NCBI GenBank assembly: GCA_029204225.1
Contig: MU832132.1
Coordinates: forward strand, 21,689-85,688
Source: Diphasiastrum complanatum
Taxonomy: Eukaryota > Streptophyta > Lycopodiopsida > Lycopodiales > Lycopodiaceae
Length of the DNA: 64,000 bases
Direction: 5' to 3'
The notes beneath the pieces are model-generated. The model searched no databases and was not told the DNA's origin. It saw only the letters and a list, made by a program, of their open reading frames with translations. Every line of letters starts with the position of its first letter. Position 1 is the stretch's first letter. Below are positions 9,752 to 19,942 of this stretch, one piece after another. Both the position numbers and the translations under genes were made by a program.

Positions 9752-12445
9752 TTTATCATCTTCATGTGGATCTGTCACCGGAATATGCTCCGCTCAGGAC
9801 GAGAAATTCAAAGCAACCCAAATTGTCAACTTCTAATATGGTCCGATACAGGGAGGAAAAGCTAAACATGTAGATTTATGGTCATCAGGAACATTGTATC
9901 CTATTGATCCATGTTCATTGCAGCATCCAGATTTTCATTCGGTGAGTCAGTTAATAATCTATATGTGTCATGGTAAAAATGGCCTTTTGGGTTACTGTGA
10001 GAATTTGATGCTCTATGGGAATGCACATTCAATGCAAAGAATACATTATTTGGAAGAGGAATCAAGGAAAATATCAAATGAGTGCGAAGAAAAATCTACA
10101 AAGATGAAAACTTGTTTGGATGAAAATGAGATGCTCAGATCAAGGAGGAGATCCAAAGGTTGAAATCTTTTTTGCATCATTATACAACTAGTAATGATGA
10201 GATAAAAATTGCATTTCAATCCATGCGTATCTCATATTTGTCTCTTGTTAAAAATATGGATGTGCTCAACAGAAAGGTCCGAAGCAACAAGAGGAAAAGA
10301 CTGGTAAACAAGGATATATGTGATCTATCATCTAGAGGAGGTCATAGAAAACGACGAATCCGTGCATTCAAGTAAGTTATAGCTTATTTGGTACTGAAAA
10401 TTGCTTGAACTTTTTGATTTATTTAAAATCACTAATTTTGTTATTTATTCATTTCAACTTTCTGTTGATTTGCTTATTATATACTACTGTGAATACTATG
10501 AGTGTCCTAATTTCTACTGACATTTTCATGAACATTATGTTTGCAATGCAGATCAACATTGGTTGTTGAAGACCATTTGGCTGATGAGATTTCAATTGGA
10601 AACTTACTAGGCTCTATCTTGACTTCTAAATCTATGAAATCAATGTTAAATAATAACAAAATGAAAAAGATCAAGGCTTAAGTTACTGATAGCATTATGG
10701 ATGAAGTTGGAAAAATATTAGACACTATATTGCTTCAGGGTGCATGTGACTTTTCTAGCATCAGTAGGGAAGCATATGCAACAATGTTTAAGATGATAAA
10801 GGAGGCATTTGCATAGGTAAATATTAAAAAGTTTCCAATCCCATGACCATTTTATCTTAAAAAAAAAAAGAGACATGTTAAACCATGGTATGCAGACAAT
10901 AGTTGGTAATCCATCTCATATCAATGAAGTGTATTGCTTGAAAGGAGAAATTCTAGCATATAACAATTCCAACAATTTATTTTTTTGACATTAATCAGTT
11001 ATTAACATTCATCATAAATTTTTACGGTATTACAAATGAGAATGTCAATAACAAGTTGATAGTTGTTCTCAAGTTAGATGAGTCTGAAATTATAAAAGGA
11101 CAAAAAATGGAAAGAGTCAGTCTCACAATCATGAATGGAGCACTTTCAAATTCACTGAAAGACTCAGAAGGCCTCAATTTCAGTGTTCAATTAGAAAATG
11201 ATATTTGGTGGTTGGCAGCATTTCAGGTATAGCAGTTCCTTTGCATAATAAATAGGGATAATCATTTGAATATGGATTTCATATCTAAAATCTTCTCTGT
11301 GTTAATATTATGAGGCTAATTACGTTTTTGTATTCTCTTATAGGTGCTGAAAGAAGACCATAACATTCTCTTATGGATATTTACTAGAACATCACATTCT
11401 GCCACCATAAAAAATCACATGAAGAGAGTTCCACTCAATATTCTTGGAATTGGCACTTTCAACATTGAATGGCATTTAGCAGGAGATATGAAGATATTAA
11501 TCTATGTTCAATGTATCTCATGGCGCTAACTCTAAACACCCTTGTTTGCACTGCATGAAAACAACAAAAGACATGACAAGGAGTACATGAATATCAAGAG
11601 ATCGAGAAGATCCTAATTGGAAACCTGTACTACCAATTCCTCTACGAAATGTTCATATCTGTACATTGCATGTGGAGGTGCGTATTATAGAAAAAATAAT
11701 ATATCTTCACATCTTGTTTGCATGGAATTCCGAGCAAGAGGCCTCTGCAAAGGAAGCTATTTCCAGATTAGAGGATGTGTTGTCCAAAGCAGGCTTACAT
11801 AAAGGCCACATTAAAATTAAAAAAGATGACAAGTTATCAGGTAAAACAGGAAATATTCCATGCAAGCCGAGCATTGGAGGATCTAAAGCTCGAAGATTTT
11901 TATCAAATTATTCTAGCAAACAATCTAAGGTTCAATACATTAGCAACTCAAGATTTCGAAGAAGAAGGTTCTACTCGTATTCACAAAGTAGAAGTTTGGA
12001 AAAAAGTTAGACAACATGGTACTTGAGAAAAGATAAATTTTCAAATACTGATGTTCAAATGATATAGAAAACAACCAATGAATTTGTGGATGCAGTTCAG
12101 AGTGCATGGGGTGTTGATCATATAACACATTATATGGTAAGATTTTGATTTTACACTACGATAGACAAATATGTGCAATTAAATTAGTTACTTTTGGTAC
12201 TGATTTAGATTATGTTTTTATGACATGCAACACATATTACAACATCATTCGACATTCTTTGCAAGAAATAGTGGAAGTCTTAGCATATGGTCATCGCAAA
12301 GAATGGAAAAATCTCATTGGCAAGCAAGAGCGTCATTTTATAAAATTACACAACATGGCGAGACTAGAACAAAAAACAGCTATATACTGCAGCTTTTCCA
12401 ATGGTTTTACAGAAGAATCCAAATTCGTCATAATACAAAATCGAT
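9752..12445 (+). pseudogene. DDE transposase-like spliced gene of the TIR element
   Basis: At least five exons can be traced with normal GT-AG borders: about 9752-10371, 10552-10816, about 10896-11226, 11344-12136 and about 12262-12445. The N-terminal part (YHLHVDLSPEY, NGLLGYCENL) recurs at 58.8 kb and 40.9 kb; exon 2 recurs at 57.1 kb. The C-terminal half has AGDMK, a CxxC site (PCLHCM), HICTLHVEVRIIEK, KPSIGGSKARRFL and MEKSHWQAR. Acidic residues at KLDE (11077), GD-K (11484) and MEKSH (12306) are candidates for a D-D-E triad; this is inference. Lesions are a frameshift near 9870, stops at 10681 and 10814, and a frameshift near 11505. I cannot name the superfamily. Confidence 0.6.
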
Positions 12446-12701
12446 GAATTATAAAAAATTTCAAAAAGCATGCAAATTTATACAAGCCAGTAGGCTATAG
12501 ACACACAGTAAAATTTTGTATATTAAATAAAAATATTCACAAAGTACAATTCGGCAATATCTAAAATACTTCCGATATTTTTTCCGATGAAAGTTGCAAC
12601 TTAGAATCATGCAACAATCTTCTTCTTTCGTATGGATACAATAGCTCATAGTTTTCATGCTTACTCAGATCAACGTAAGCAGCATACACTGCAAAATGAG
12701 A

Positions 12702-13770
12702 TCATCTGAGCATGAAATTCACTGGTCCATATCCTAAAATTTTAACCGCAATAGTTTTCTTTACAAAAATTATTTTATGCACCTTATTAAAATTATGTCC
12801 TCCAAGAAAATGAGACAGTGCCTTGATTGCCATAATCATAGTTTCACCATATTGATGAAACTTTGAATGGGCAACACTTATCTCATTATTCTTGAATGAC
12901 TTTAGATAGTGCCCGAGTGCATGATCTCTTGAAAATTTTACCGCAGAAGATCTCTGCCCTCCTCGACGAATTGCGAAATCATCAAGGAAAATTGTTTCCT
13001 GAAATGATAAAAAAAAAAGTAAGCTCCAATATATAATCTGACATAACAAATCTACTAGTACTTGATAGACAAAAACTTATGCATTCGGCTTTGTCTTTTC
13101 TGATTACTGTCTCTCCATCAATATTATGTCCACCTTTCGATGTCAATATTGTTGGTGAATAGGCAGTTGGCTGTGGAAAACCAAGTTGACTTTGGATTCT
13201 AAGAAACTCCTCCTCAGAAGGTAGATCATCTTCTTTGTTGCACATTTCCTCCACAACCATTTTCAAGCAATCTTTTCTTGAATAAAACTTATCATTGTGT
13301 ACATCGTCAACACCAGGGAGAAGATCATCAGCATCAAAATCAATTATATCCGAAAATTCATCAAGCTCTTTGCTCAAAATGCAAAGAGTCTCAGCTTCAA
13401 TGAAGTCAAAAAGATTCGATATATCCGATATTGTTAGAAAAGAATTATTATCTATAATATAAGTAGGCAAAGTGATCAAAGATTCATCAGAAAGAGAAAG
13501 GGTAGTGGGTGTTCTAGGGCCTATAAAAGTAGCCCTATTTCGAGCAGGATCAAAATCAGAACAATCATCTAAATGAACACTCGTGTCAATAAAAAAGATA
13601 TCTATATCTACAATCTTTGACTTTTCAGACTTTGTACCACTAGAAGAAGCTACTTCAGAAGTGGAGAGCACAGCCTTCGAATCGTCAAAAATATTTAACA
13701 ATGGGAAAAAGGGAAAAAACAAACTGAAAATCAACAAATCTACATTTTTTATTATGAATTGGGCACTCAC
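12702..13770 (-). CDS. ORF2 of the TIR element, unknown, at least two exons
   Basis: The upstream exon (about 13700-13097) encodes an acidic, serine-rich segment (VDIDIFFIDTSV, LPSEEEFLRIQSQLGF). A donor GTAATC near 13097 pairs with a pyrimidine-rich acceptor at about 13000, joining GGHNIDGET to a basic exon (ETIFLDDFAIRRGGQRSS, SRDHALGHYLKSF, HSKFHQYGETMIMAIKALSHFLG) that ends before 12702. The splice keeps frame, which supports a real gene. It converges on the transposase-like gene, with about 250 bp between them. No family recognised and no transmembrane segment needed. The true N terminus is uncertain because the start of the long frame looks intronic. Confidence 0.5.
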
Positions 13771-13799
13771 CTACAGACTTGAAATCATTATGTAACTTG

Positions 13800-14029
13800 G
13801 TAAACATTATGTCAAGCTTAGCTAGATATGCTTGTCGAGTGCCACCAGGTTCTGATAATGAATTATGTCTTTATTCTAAGACCTGAATAACGGAGTCCTG
13901 AGCAGGGACTTAAAGCTGAGATATATCTCAGAAAATGCCTCCACACCAGGGCCCTCAATTATAGAATGTAGAATAAAAAGAAAAGGAGAAAAAAGGGATT
14001 TGAAATAGTCCAACCTATCAGTAATACCA
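13800..14029. other. short intergenic stretch, nothing recognised
   Basis: AT-rich sequence between the start of ORF2 and the tandem duplication. No coding frame is supported. Confidence 0.4.
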
Positions 14030-15275
14030 ATTCACTAAAAAAAAATAAATTGGATTCAAAATTAGACATTTTAAACAAAATAAATAGAATTGAAGTTTCA
14101 AATATCACTCTCAGGCACAAACCCTAGGTCAGACAAGCACGTAAAGGCAACGTGCGCTCGAGAGAGATATTGGAAGCTGGAGTATCGGATCCGAGCGCAA
14201 GAACAATGAGCAGGAAAGAAAAGGGATACTAAATGCGCTTGAATGCGATACCGGAGGATGCAGTATCGGATCCAGGCGCATAATAGTCAACGAGACATAA
14301 TGAGAGCAAGTGGTGTGCTTGAAATCGATATTCGGCAAAGCAATCGTAAATTTGCGTGAAAATTCGAGCCGAAAAAGACCTATTTATATAAAAATTTTCG
14401 GACATGTGAAGGAGTGGCAAAGGAACATGTGTCGACATGTGATTGGCCAAAATAAATGCGCCGTACCTTGAATGATTGATTTGACATCTGTCACGTGCGA
14501 GAATGACATGCATCGATAAGGGATTCGCGCACGTGTCTCAGCCCACATGTCCCCCTAATTGGGTCATCAGTATCAGTACGGAATTTTCACGTGGTCTAGT
14601 CATCTGACGACACGTGGCTCGGCCATCTTTTCACACGTGCATTGCGAAAATTCATTAAAAAAAGAAAGCAAACTAGATTCGAAATTAGACATTTTAGTCA
14701 AAAATAACAAAACTAAAGTTCCAAATATCGCTCTCAAGCGCAAACCCCAGGTCCGACAAGCATGTCAAATCAACGTGCGCTCGAGAGAGATATTTGAAGT
14801 TGGAGTATCGGATCCGAGCGCAAGGACAACAAGCAGAAAAGAAAAGGGTTGCGAGACGCGCTCGAATGCGATACCGGACGATGCAGTATGTTATCCAGGC
14901 GCATAATAGCCAACGAGATGTAATGAGAGCAAGTGGTGCGCTTGAAATCAATATTCGACACAGCAATCGTGAATTTGCGTGAAAATACGAGCCCAAAAAC
15001 ACATATTTATAAAATTTTTTTTGCACGTGTGGAGAACTGGCGAAGGAACACGTGTCGACTTGTGATAGCCAAATTAAATGCGCCGTACCTAGTATGATTG
15101 ATCTGATATCTGTCATGTGCGAGAATGACATGCGTCGATTAGGGATTCGCACACTTGTCTCAGCCCACGTGGCCTCATAATTGGCTCATCATTGTCAGTA
15201 CGGACATTCCACGTGGTCTAATCATCTGACGACATGTGTCTTGGTCGTGTTTTCACACGTGCAAAAATTTCGTGT
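14030..15275 (+). repeat. two-copy tandem duplication, period about 623 bp
   Basis: The GATTC of GATTCAAAATTAGAC in copy 1 (14053) lines up with that of GATTCGAAATTAGAC in copy 2 (14676), and similarity continues to the end of each unit (TTTTCACACGTGCA near 14630 and 15250). Each unit contains several copies, in both orientations, of a degenerate motif like GCGCTTGAAAGCGATATT, plus many ACGTG cores. Further copies continue in the leader of the H3-like gene (15331, 15413, 15490). The block separates the divergent ORF2 and H3-like gene, so it is a candidate shared control region or protein-binding array. Confidence 0.75.
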
Positions 15276-15281
15276 ATATAA
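15275..15281 (+). promoter_or_regulatory. TATA box of the H3-like gene
   Basis: TATATAA sits at the end of the second repeat unit, about 310 bp upstream of the H3-like ATG, with a pyrimidine-rich leader between. Position and sequence suit a plant core promoter; there is no direct evidence of transcription. Confidence 0.5.
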
Positions 15282-15588
15282 GTCCTCAGAATTTTCATTT
15301 TTTTCACAAAATTTTCGCTTTTAGCTCCCGATATCGCTCTCAAGCACGCTCTTTCATCTTTCAAACTTCCGCCCCCTCACAATGCACTCGAGTCCGATAC
15401 TGCCTGCTGTGCAATATCGCTTTCAAGCACGCATCTCTTTTCTGCAAATAATCTCTGTAGATCTTGTGTTCAAAACCGATATTCAGTGCTGGTATCGATC
15501 TCAAGCGCCCTTTCATTGCAAAGTTTTTTGTTTTGATCCACTTTTGTTTTGTTCAAATTTATTTTTGTTAATTTTTTTTCTTCCGAGA

Positions 15589-16808
15589 ATGATGGCCAGG
15601 ACCAAATCCACCGCCCCTGCCATCACCACTGTACAGCCATCCCATTTCCATGTTCCCCCTGGTACTGGCCGTAAGCGTGGTAGGAAGCAAGTCTGGCTAA
15701 GGGAAATCAGAAAACTCCAGAGATCAACTGAATTGTTGATCCCTAGAGCTCCTTTCGGCCGATCTGTACGGAATGTCACTCTGTCACTTGGGCTGGATGT
15801 TCGTTTTGCCGTGACAGCCATGTAGGCCTTGTAGGGTGCTGCAGAAGATTTTCTGTTCCAGTTTTTTGAGGATACTTGTCTTTTGGCAGTGCATGGTAAG
15901 CGTGTCACCATCATGCCAAAGGATTTCATCATTCTCAAAAGCTTCGGGACAGATATTCTGTTTTGCATGTTGATAATGCCAGCACCTCCAGAGACCTGCC
16001 TCTGGATAGAACCAACGTGCCTACTACCTCTAGGAGGAAGAGAAAGCCTGCTGTCCCCAAGAAGGCTGAATCTCGAAGGCCAGCTGCTTCCCTTCCTCCT
16101 AGACATATCCCGGCCAAGAGACCCCGTGACTTCCGGAGCTCTGAGTCAGATGCTGGAGGACCCATGTATTCCTTTTTTAATTCAAATATATCGTCATAGC
16201 ATAAATTAAATTTCTATCATAATATTACTAATTTTTGTTCTATATATGCAGTGTGTACAGATGACACTTTTAGTTGTGCATGGTTCATCTTGTACAATAC
16301 GAAGCTATTTTTTGAATGGTATAATTTACAAATGGATGTAGATATTGAAAATATAATATTCTATTCATTTTGTAGTTCATTTCATTCTGATTCATATTTT
16401 ATTACTATCATTGTTTGTGATTTGCTGATTCTCGTGTTTTGTGATGACAGTTCACTCGAGCTGTATACTCCTGATGATGTATATAGATTTCGGCAAGAGT
16501 TGATCAGAACCTTTGCCCAGTACGGTGTAAGCATTGCACCTGCAATCGAGGGCCCTCAAAAGGAAGCTGCTCCTGTCTTAACAGCCTTTCAGGTTGTTCA
16601 GGTTGCAGATCTTATAAATTTATATGATAAAAAAGGAATAAAAGTCCTTCCTAATACAGAGGAAGGCAATTTTGTAGCAAATATTCCTCTTGCCTTAAAA
16701 GGCATTGAGGCCCTTCCCGAAACAAAGGAGAGCAAGATTATAGAAGGAGCTGTTGCTTTATCAGTTCCTAATACTGATATAGAAAATATAGAAAAATTGA
16801 TTGAATAG
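15589..16808 (+). pseudogene. histone H3-like gene with C-terminal extension
   Basis: Tandem ATGs (15589, 15592) open MARTKSTAP, an H3 N terminus. The fold follows: WLREIRKLQRSTELLIPRAPF (alpha-N and alpha-1), a loop 1 of canonical H3 length, GAAEDFLFQFFEDT (alpha-2) and AVHGKRVTIMPKDF (loop 2/alpha-3). LLIP and AAEDFL recall centromeric H3, but loop 1 is not lengthened, so a CENH3 call is not secure. TAG codons at 15823 and 15832 stand where H3 has glutamine-like positions. A one-base slip in an A run near 15938 moves the frame; the shifted frame continues about 75 residues rich in K, R and P. A possible donor near 16167 and acceptor at 16450 join in phase to a 119-codon exon (LELYTPDDVYRFRQEL...) of unknown type ending at 16808. 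It may be a captured host H3 or an element gene. Confidence 0.7.
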
Positions 16809-17001
16809 AGATCTATTTGTAAATAGAGAGACATAAAAAAAAAAGATACAATCATTTTACTTGTAAACAACTCGTTTATGGGTTTTTTTTATTGATATCA
16901 CAATAGATTCTTACAATCAGCTTGTGTCCATAGTCTAATAATGGAATGCAATTTTTCTATAATGATAAAAGACATTGACATGTATTTGATAATAGTGAAT
17001 T

Positions 17002-18334
17002 TCAATGTTCTTCCATAAGTTGGATTGCTTCGCCAATATCTCTGCATTTGATCTCGAGCTCATGTCTTTTACGTACCTGCATAAAACTAATACAAAGTTA
17101 GTTAGAATTATTACAGAGTTTGTATTAGAAAGTTTTGATTGAAACTATTCATAAAAGATCAAGTGTTTACAGTTACTTACGAGTTTACCATTGAAAATGA
17201 ATCTGAAGTCTAAAAGTACATCATCTTGTAGGAGTAATAGTTCCAGCCGGATGTAGTTTAGACTCCAATCTTCTTCCACCTCAACACATGTCAAAACGAC
17301 ATCATTGTATATAATTTCAATATTTTTTCGTTTTGAATGTCCATTGGCTTCCAAGTCTTGATCGAGTGGCACCCATTTACCTTTATTTTTTTTTCCATCT
17401 TTGATAATGGAAGCATAAGCTCAACATTTGATCTTTTGTCCCAGCCTTCATCCATAAGTTCAGATAATAAACTATCTGATAAATTTTTGCATACAAACAT
17501 CGTTGGGGTTTTGTGTACATTGACACTTGAAAAGAAATTCACAAATATATTCAAGGAAATAAACCAACTCAATCTGACTGATTTTGATCTCGTGCTCATT
17601 TTTAATGAATTTTTTACATCATTATATATCTTGCAACGAAATGATTCTGAAACTGTAGCATCTGGTGCAATCCATTCATCACTTTCAAAGCTAGGTAGTG
17701 GAATTGGTACTATTTGTCCAAAATTTTCTTTTGTATCAGGAATGTACACTGATTCATAAAATAAAAATTCCACCATCAACTAGATCTTCTGCAATTCTAC
17801 CTCGATATTGCAGCTGTCCAATATCAGTGTGAATAACATCTAAGACACCTGCTAAAGATCCACTGGGATCCCATTCATTTATGCTGGATGGATATAAATC
17901 TGCAAGAGAAAAATGATCAGATTGGCAAGTTTACTATTAGATATTTATGAATGACAAAAATCAAAGTATCAAAAATATCAATACTCACAGTTGTTTTTTT
18001 TGTGATCCTGACGGTTGAATCCTTGCACATTTATATCTGAATGCATATATACATGTTGGACTAGAATTTTAGAATTGGATTTTTCTCTTGATGATGTTTT
18101 GAAATCCAAAATTTTGGCCTTCCAATAAGATCGAAATGATAGTTTTGACCTTTTCCTTTTTTGAAATGCTCTTCTTGATGATAGATGCATCAAAACCCAA
18201 GAGTTTTTTGAATATTTTCTTGGCACCCATAATCCATTATCATCTGTCTCGTTGAATAGAAGCACAAAGTCGATTGAGGAGCACGGCTTCCTTGATGGCA
18301 TCATTCGTAATTTGCATGCAAAAATCTGAAACAA
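17002..18334 (-). pseudogene. ORF4 of the TIR element, unknown, three exons
   Basis: Exons 18334-17989, 17899-17181 and 17076-17002 join in phase through GT-AG introns and end in TGA at 17004-17002. The first exon is basic (RRAFQKRKRSKLSFRSYW). The second has WDPSGSLAGVLDVIHTDIGQ, KWVPLDQDLEANG and a stretch IRLELLLLQDD...DFRFIFNGKL whose pattern resembles a ubiquitin-like or similar small beta-grasp domain; that is weak inference. Two one-base frameshifts occur, both in homopolymers (a T run near 17768 and an A run near 17395). The protein starts about 450 bp inside the right end, mirroring the transposase-like gene on the left. Function unknown. Confidence 0.55.
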
Positions 18335-18745
18335 TGAACTATGAATCTTAAAATTTGCGTAGACAAAAAGCCATGAATCTGAGAAAAAGTGTTGGCAAAA
18401 ATTTGAAACACTGATCTATTTGGCGCCACAAATTAACTCTGGTTATCCCTGTTAACCATGGTTTGACAATGCATATACATTAATGGTACATCGATTTTCT
18501 CATCTCAACCATTTGTCATATTCATTTTTCAATATTTTTGGATCTCTTCGGGCTGTGATGAGATGGAAGGGCAGGCCTCATCAACCAATAGCATTTCCAC
18601 ATGCTGCCTGACGAAACAACAGTATATATAAAAAGTTTTTATTTTATTTATATTTGGAAAATTCTACGTTACGTAGAACCCCGAAGCTAAGGTTTCAATT
18701 GGTCCACATGGCAATGAAAATAAGAAAAAAAATAAAAAGCATCTT

Positions 18746-18783
18746 TATCAAAGGCCCTCATTGGGCTCTAAGTTTCTCTAATA
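18746..18783 (-). repeat. right terminal inverted repeat
   Basis: On the minus strand it reads TATTAGAGAAAC then AGAGCCCAATGAGGGCC, matching the left end at most of the first 32 positions. The copia frame resumes at 18784. Confidence 0.7.
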
Positions 18784-18960
18784 TCTATTGCCCCTAGCAA
18801 CCAAGATTTCTTCCTTTGTAATGAAAGAAGCATCACCACCAAACTTTACCATGTATCATTTTTCTATCATTTGACCAACAGTTAGCAAATTCTTTGAAAG
18901 TGAAGGAATGTAAAGAACACCATAAAGTCTTGCTTTCCTATTAGTAGAGAGTTCTCAAAG
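18784..18960 (-). pseudogene. copia protease-region fragment
   Basis: The minus strand encodes YGVLYIPSLSKNLLTVGQM and then EEILVARGNR, the copia segment between protease and GAG-pre-integrase. It is the upstream half of the remnant that continues at 9422. One internal stop is present. Confidence 0.7.
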
Positions 18961-18966
18961 GGAACG

Positions 18967-19274
18967 TGAAAAGGTATTTCTTCTTCTACATCCTCTAAAG
19001 GAGATGAAGATAACTTTTCAAAGTTCAAAAGGAAGATGATATGTTTCTATTGTCACAAAGAGGGACATACCATCAAATATTGTAGGAAAAGAATAGAGAA
19101 AGCAAAGCATGAGGCATCTATTGAAGATCATGAAGAACCTAATATGGCCACCTTAGCATCTATGGAGCCACAAGTGGAGGAGGAAGCAAATCTTATTGAT
19201 ATAGATTATGCTTTTATGGTTTCTAAAAAACCAAGTTTCGAGTGGTTCATGGATAGTGGAGCCACTAATCATAT
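18967..19274 (+). pseudogene. copia gag zinc knuckle and protease start
   Basis: Encodes a CCHC knuckle (CFYCHKEGHTIKYC) and then the protease site FMDSGATNH, cut by the LTR at 19275. The frame resumes at 48851 as HMSYQREVF, so this is the 5' half of a copia interrupted by the large composite insertion. No 5' LTR is visible. Confidence 0.85.
19270..19274. repeat. target-site duplication CATAT (left)
   Basis: CATAT precedes the minus-strand LTR and is repeated at 48851-48855, 29.6 kb away. Keeping one copy restores the copia frame. Confidence 0.85.
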
Positions 19275-19942
19275 TGTCAAATTTCAGAGTTTAAGGACTG
19301 AAATTGATCTACAAATGATCACAAAGAGTGATTGGTAGCTTGGGATCTTGATCTATATCAAGACTAGCTTCCAAATCTAGCTTCTACTTGACAATCTTTG
19401 TGATTCCAAGCAAGAACAATAAAAAAAGATGATCCATGGATTCACACGTGTGAAGTACAGTTACTGTACGGCCAAATAATAGAGAAATAGTTTACTTATC
19501 ATTTACAAAGCATTCATTCACAAAGAAAGTGCTTAAGACAGTCAAAACACAATGATAGCTCCACAAACCAAGATTTCTCATCATTAGCTCAAAAATGGAT
19601 CCATCATGGATCAAGTACAAAATCACCATAATCTCTCTCTAAGCTGCATCCAGCACGTGTGGGAAAGCTCATTGTATTTATCCATATCCACTTTGGATAA
19701 GATCTATCAAGTTTGCCACATCATCCGTTGGTGGTTTGTGTTGACCTTCTAGATTCCTACAATCTAGGACCTAACTCCTATAATTTAGGAGATGTCATAT
19801 TAGCCTCAAATGAAAGCTAATCAAAATGGATCTGAATATTACAAGTGTCATTTCACACGTGTGGACAGGTCCTCACTTGTGTGGATCCACATAGATGTCT
19901 AATATTCATCAAAAACCATGTGAAAATTGCTAAATTCTAACA
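19275..19942 (-). repeat. 3' LTR of minus-strand copia, left copy
   Basis: On the minus strand it runs TGTTAGAATTTAGC...AAATTTGACA, 668 bp, and is homologous throughout to 48184-48850 with scattered substitutions. It carries CACACGTGTG at 19443 followed by GTACAG and CTGTACGG. Confidence 0.9.

Larger units (their letters stand above)
9423..18783. mobile_element. 9.36-kb TIR element with four genes, superfamily unassigned
   Basis: The left end CATTAGAGAAAA and the right end (minus strand) TATTAGAGAAAC are imperfect inverted repeats extending about 32 bases, with a shared inner GGGCC motif. Removing 9423-18783 restores the surrounding minus-strand copia frame with codon-for-codon agreement to other copies, which fixes both ends. 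No target duplication is visible. Gene order is DDE-like protein (+), ORF2 (-), tandem repeats, histone H3-like ORF (+), ORF4 (-). The two outer genes start near the ends and read inward. Lesions are few (single stops, one-base frameshifts), so inactivation was recent or some lesions are sequence errors. Relatives lie at 40490-41690, 56973-57480 and 58014-59192. Confidence 0.75.

Noticed and set aside
15589-15935. Calling the H3-like ORF a centromeric H3 (CENH3)
   Set aside because: LLIP and AAEDFL are suggestive, but loop 1 has canonical H3 length and the N-terminal tail is H3-like; a phylogeny is needed.
16251-16450. Coding start at 16251 for the exon ending at 16808
   Set aside because: The first part is AT-rich with a clear acceptor at 16450; the coding signal begins only after it.
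9423-18783. Helitron
   Set aside because: The absence of a target duplication fits, but the ends are inverted repeats, there is no CTRR 3' end, no A/T insertion point and no Rep/helicase motif.
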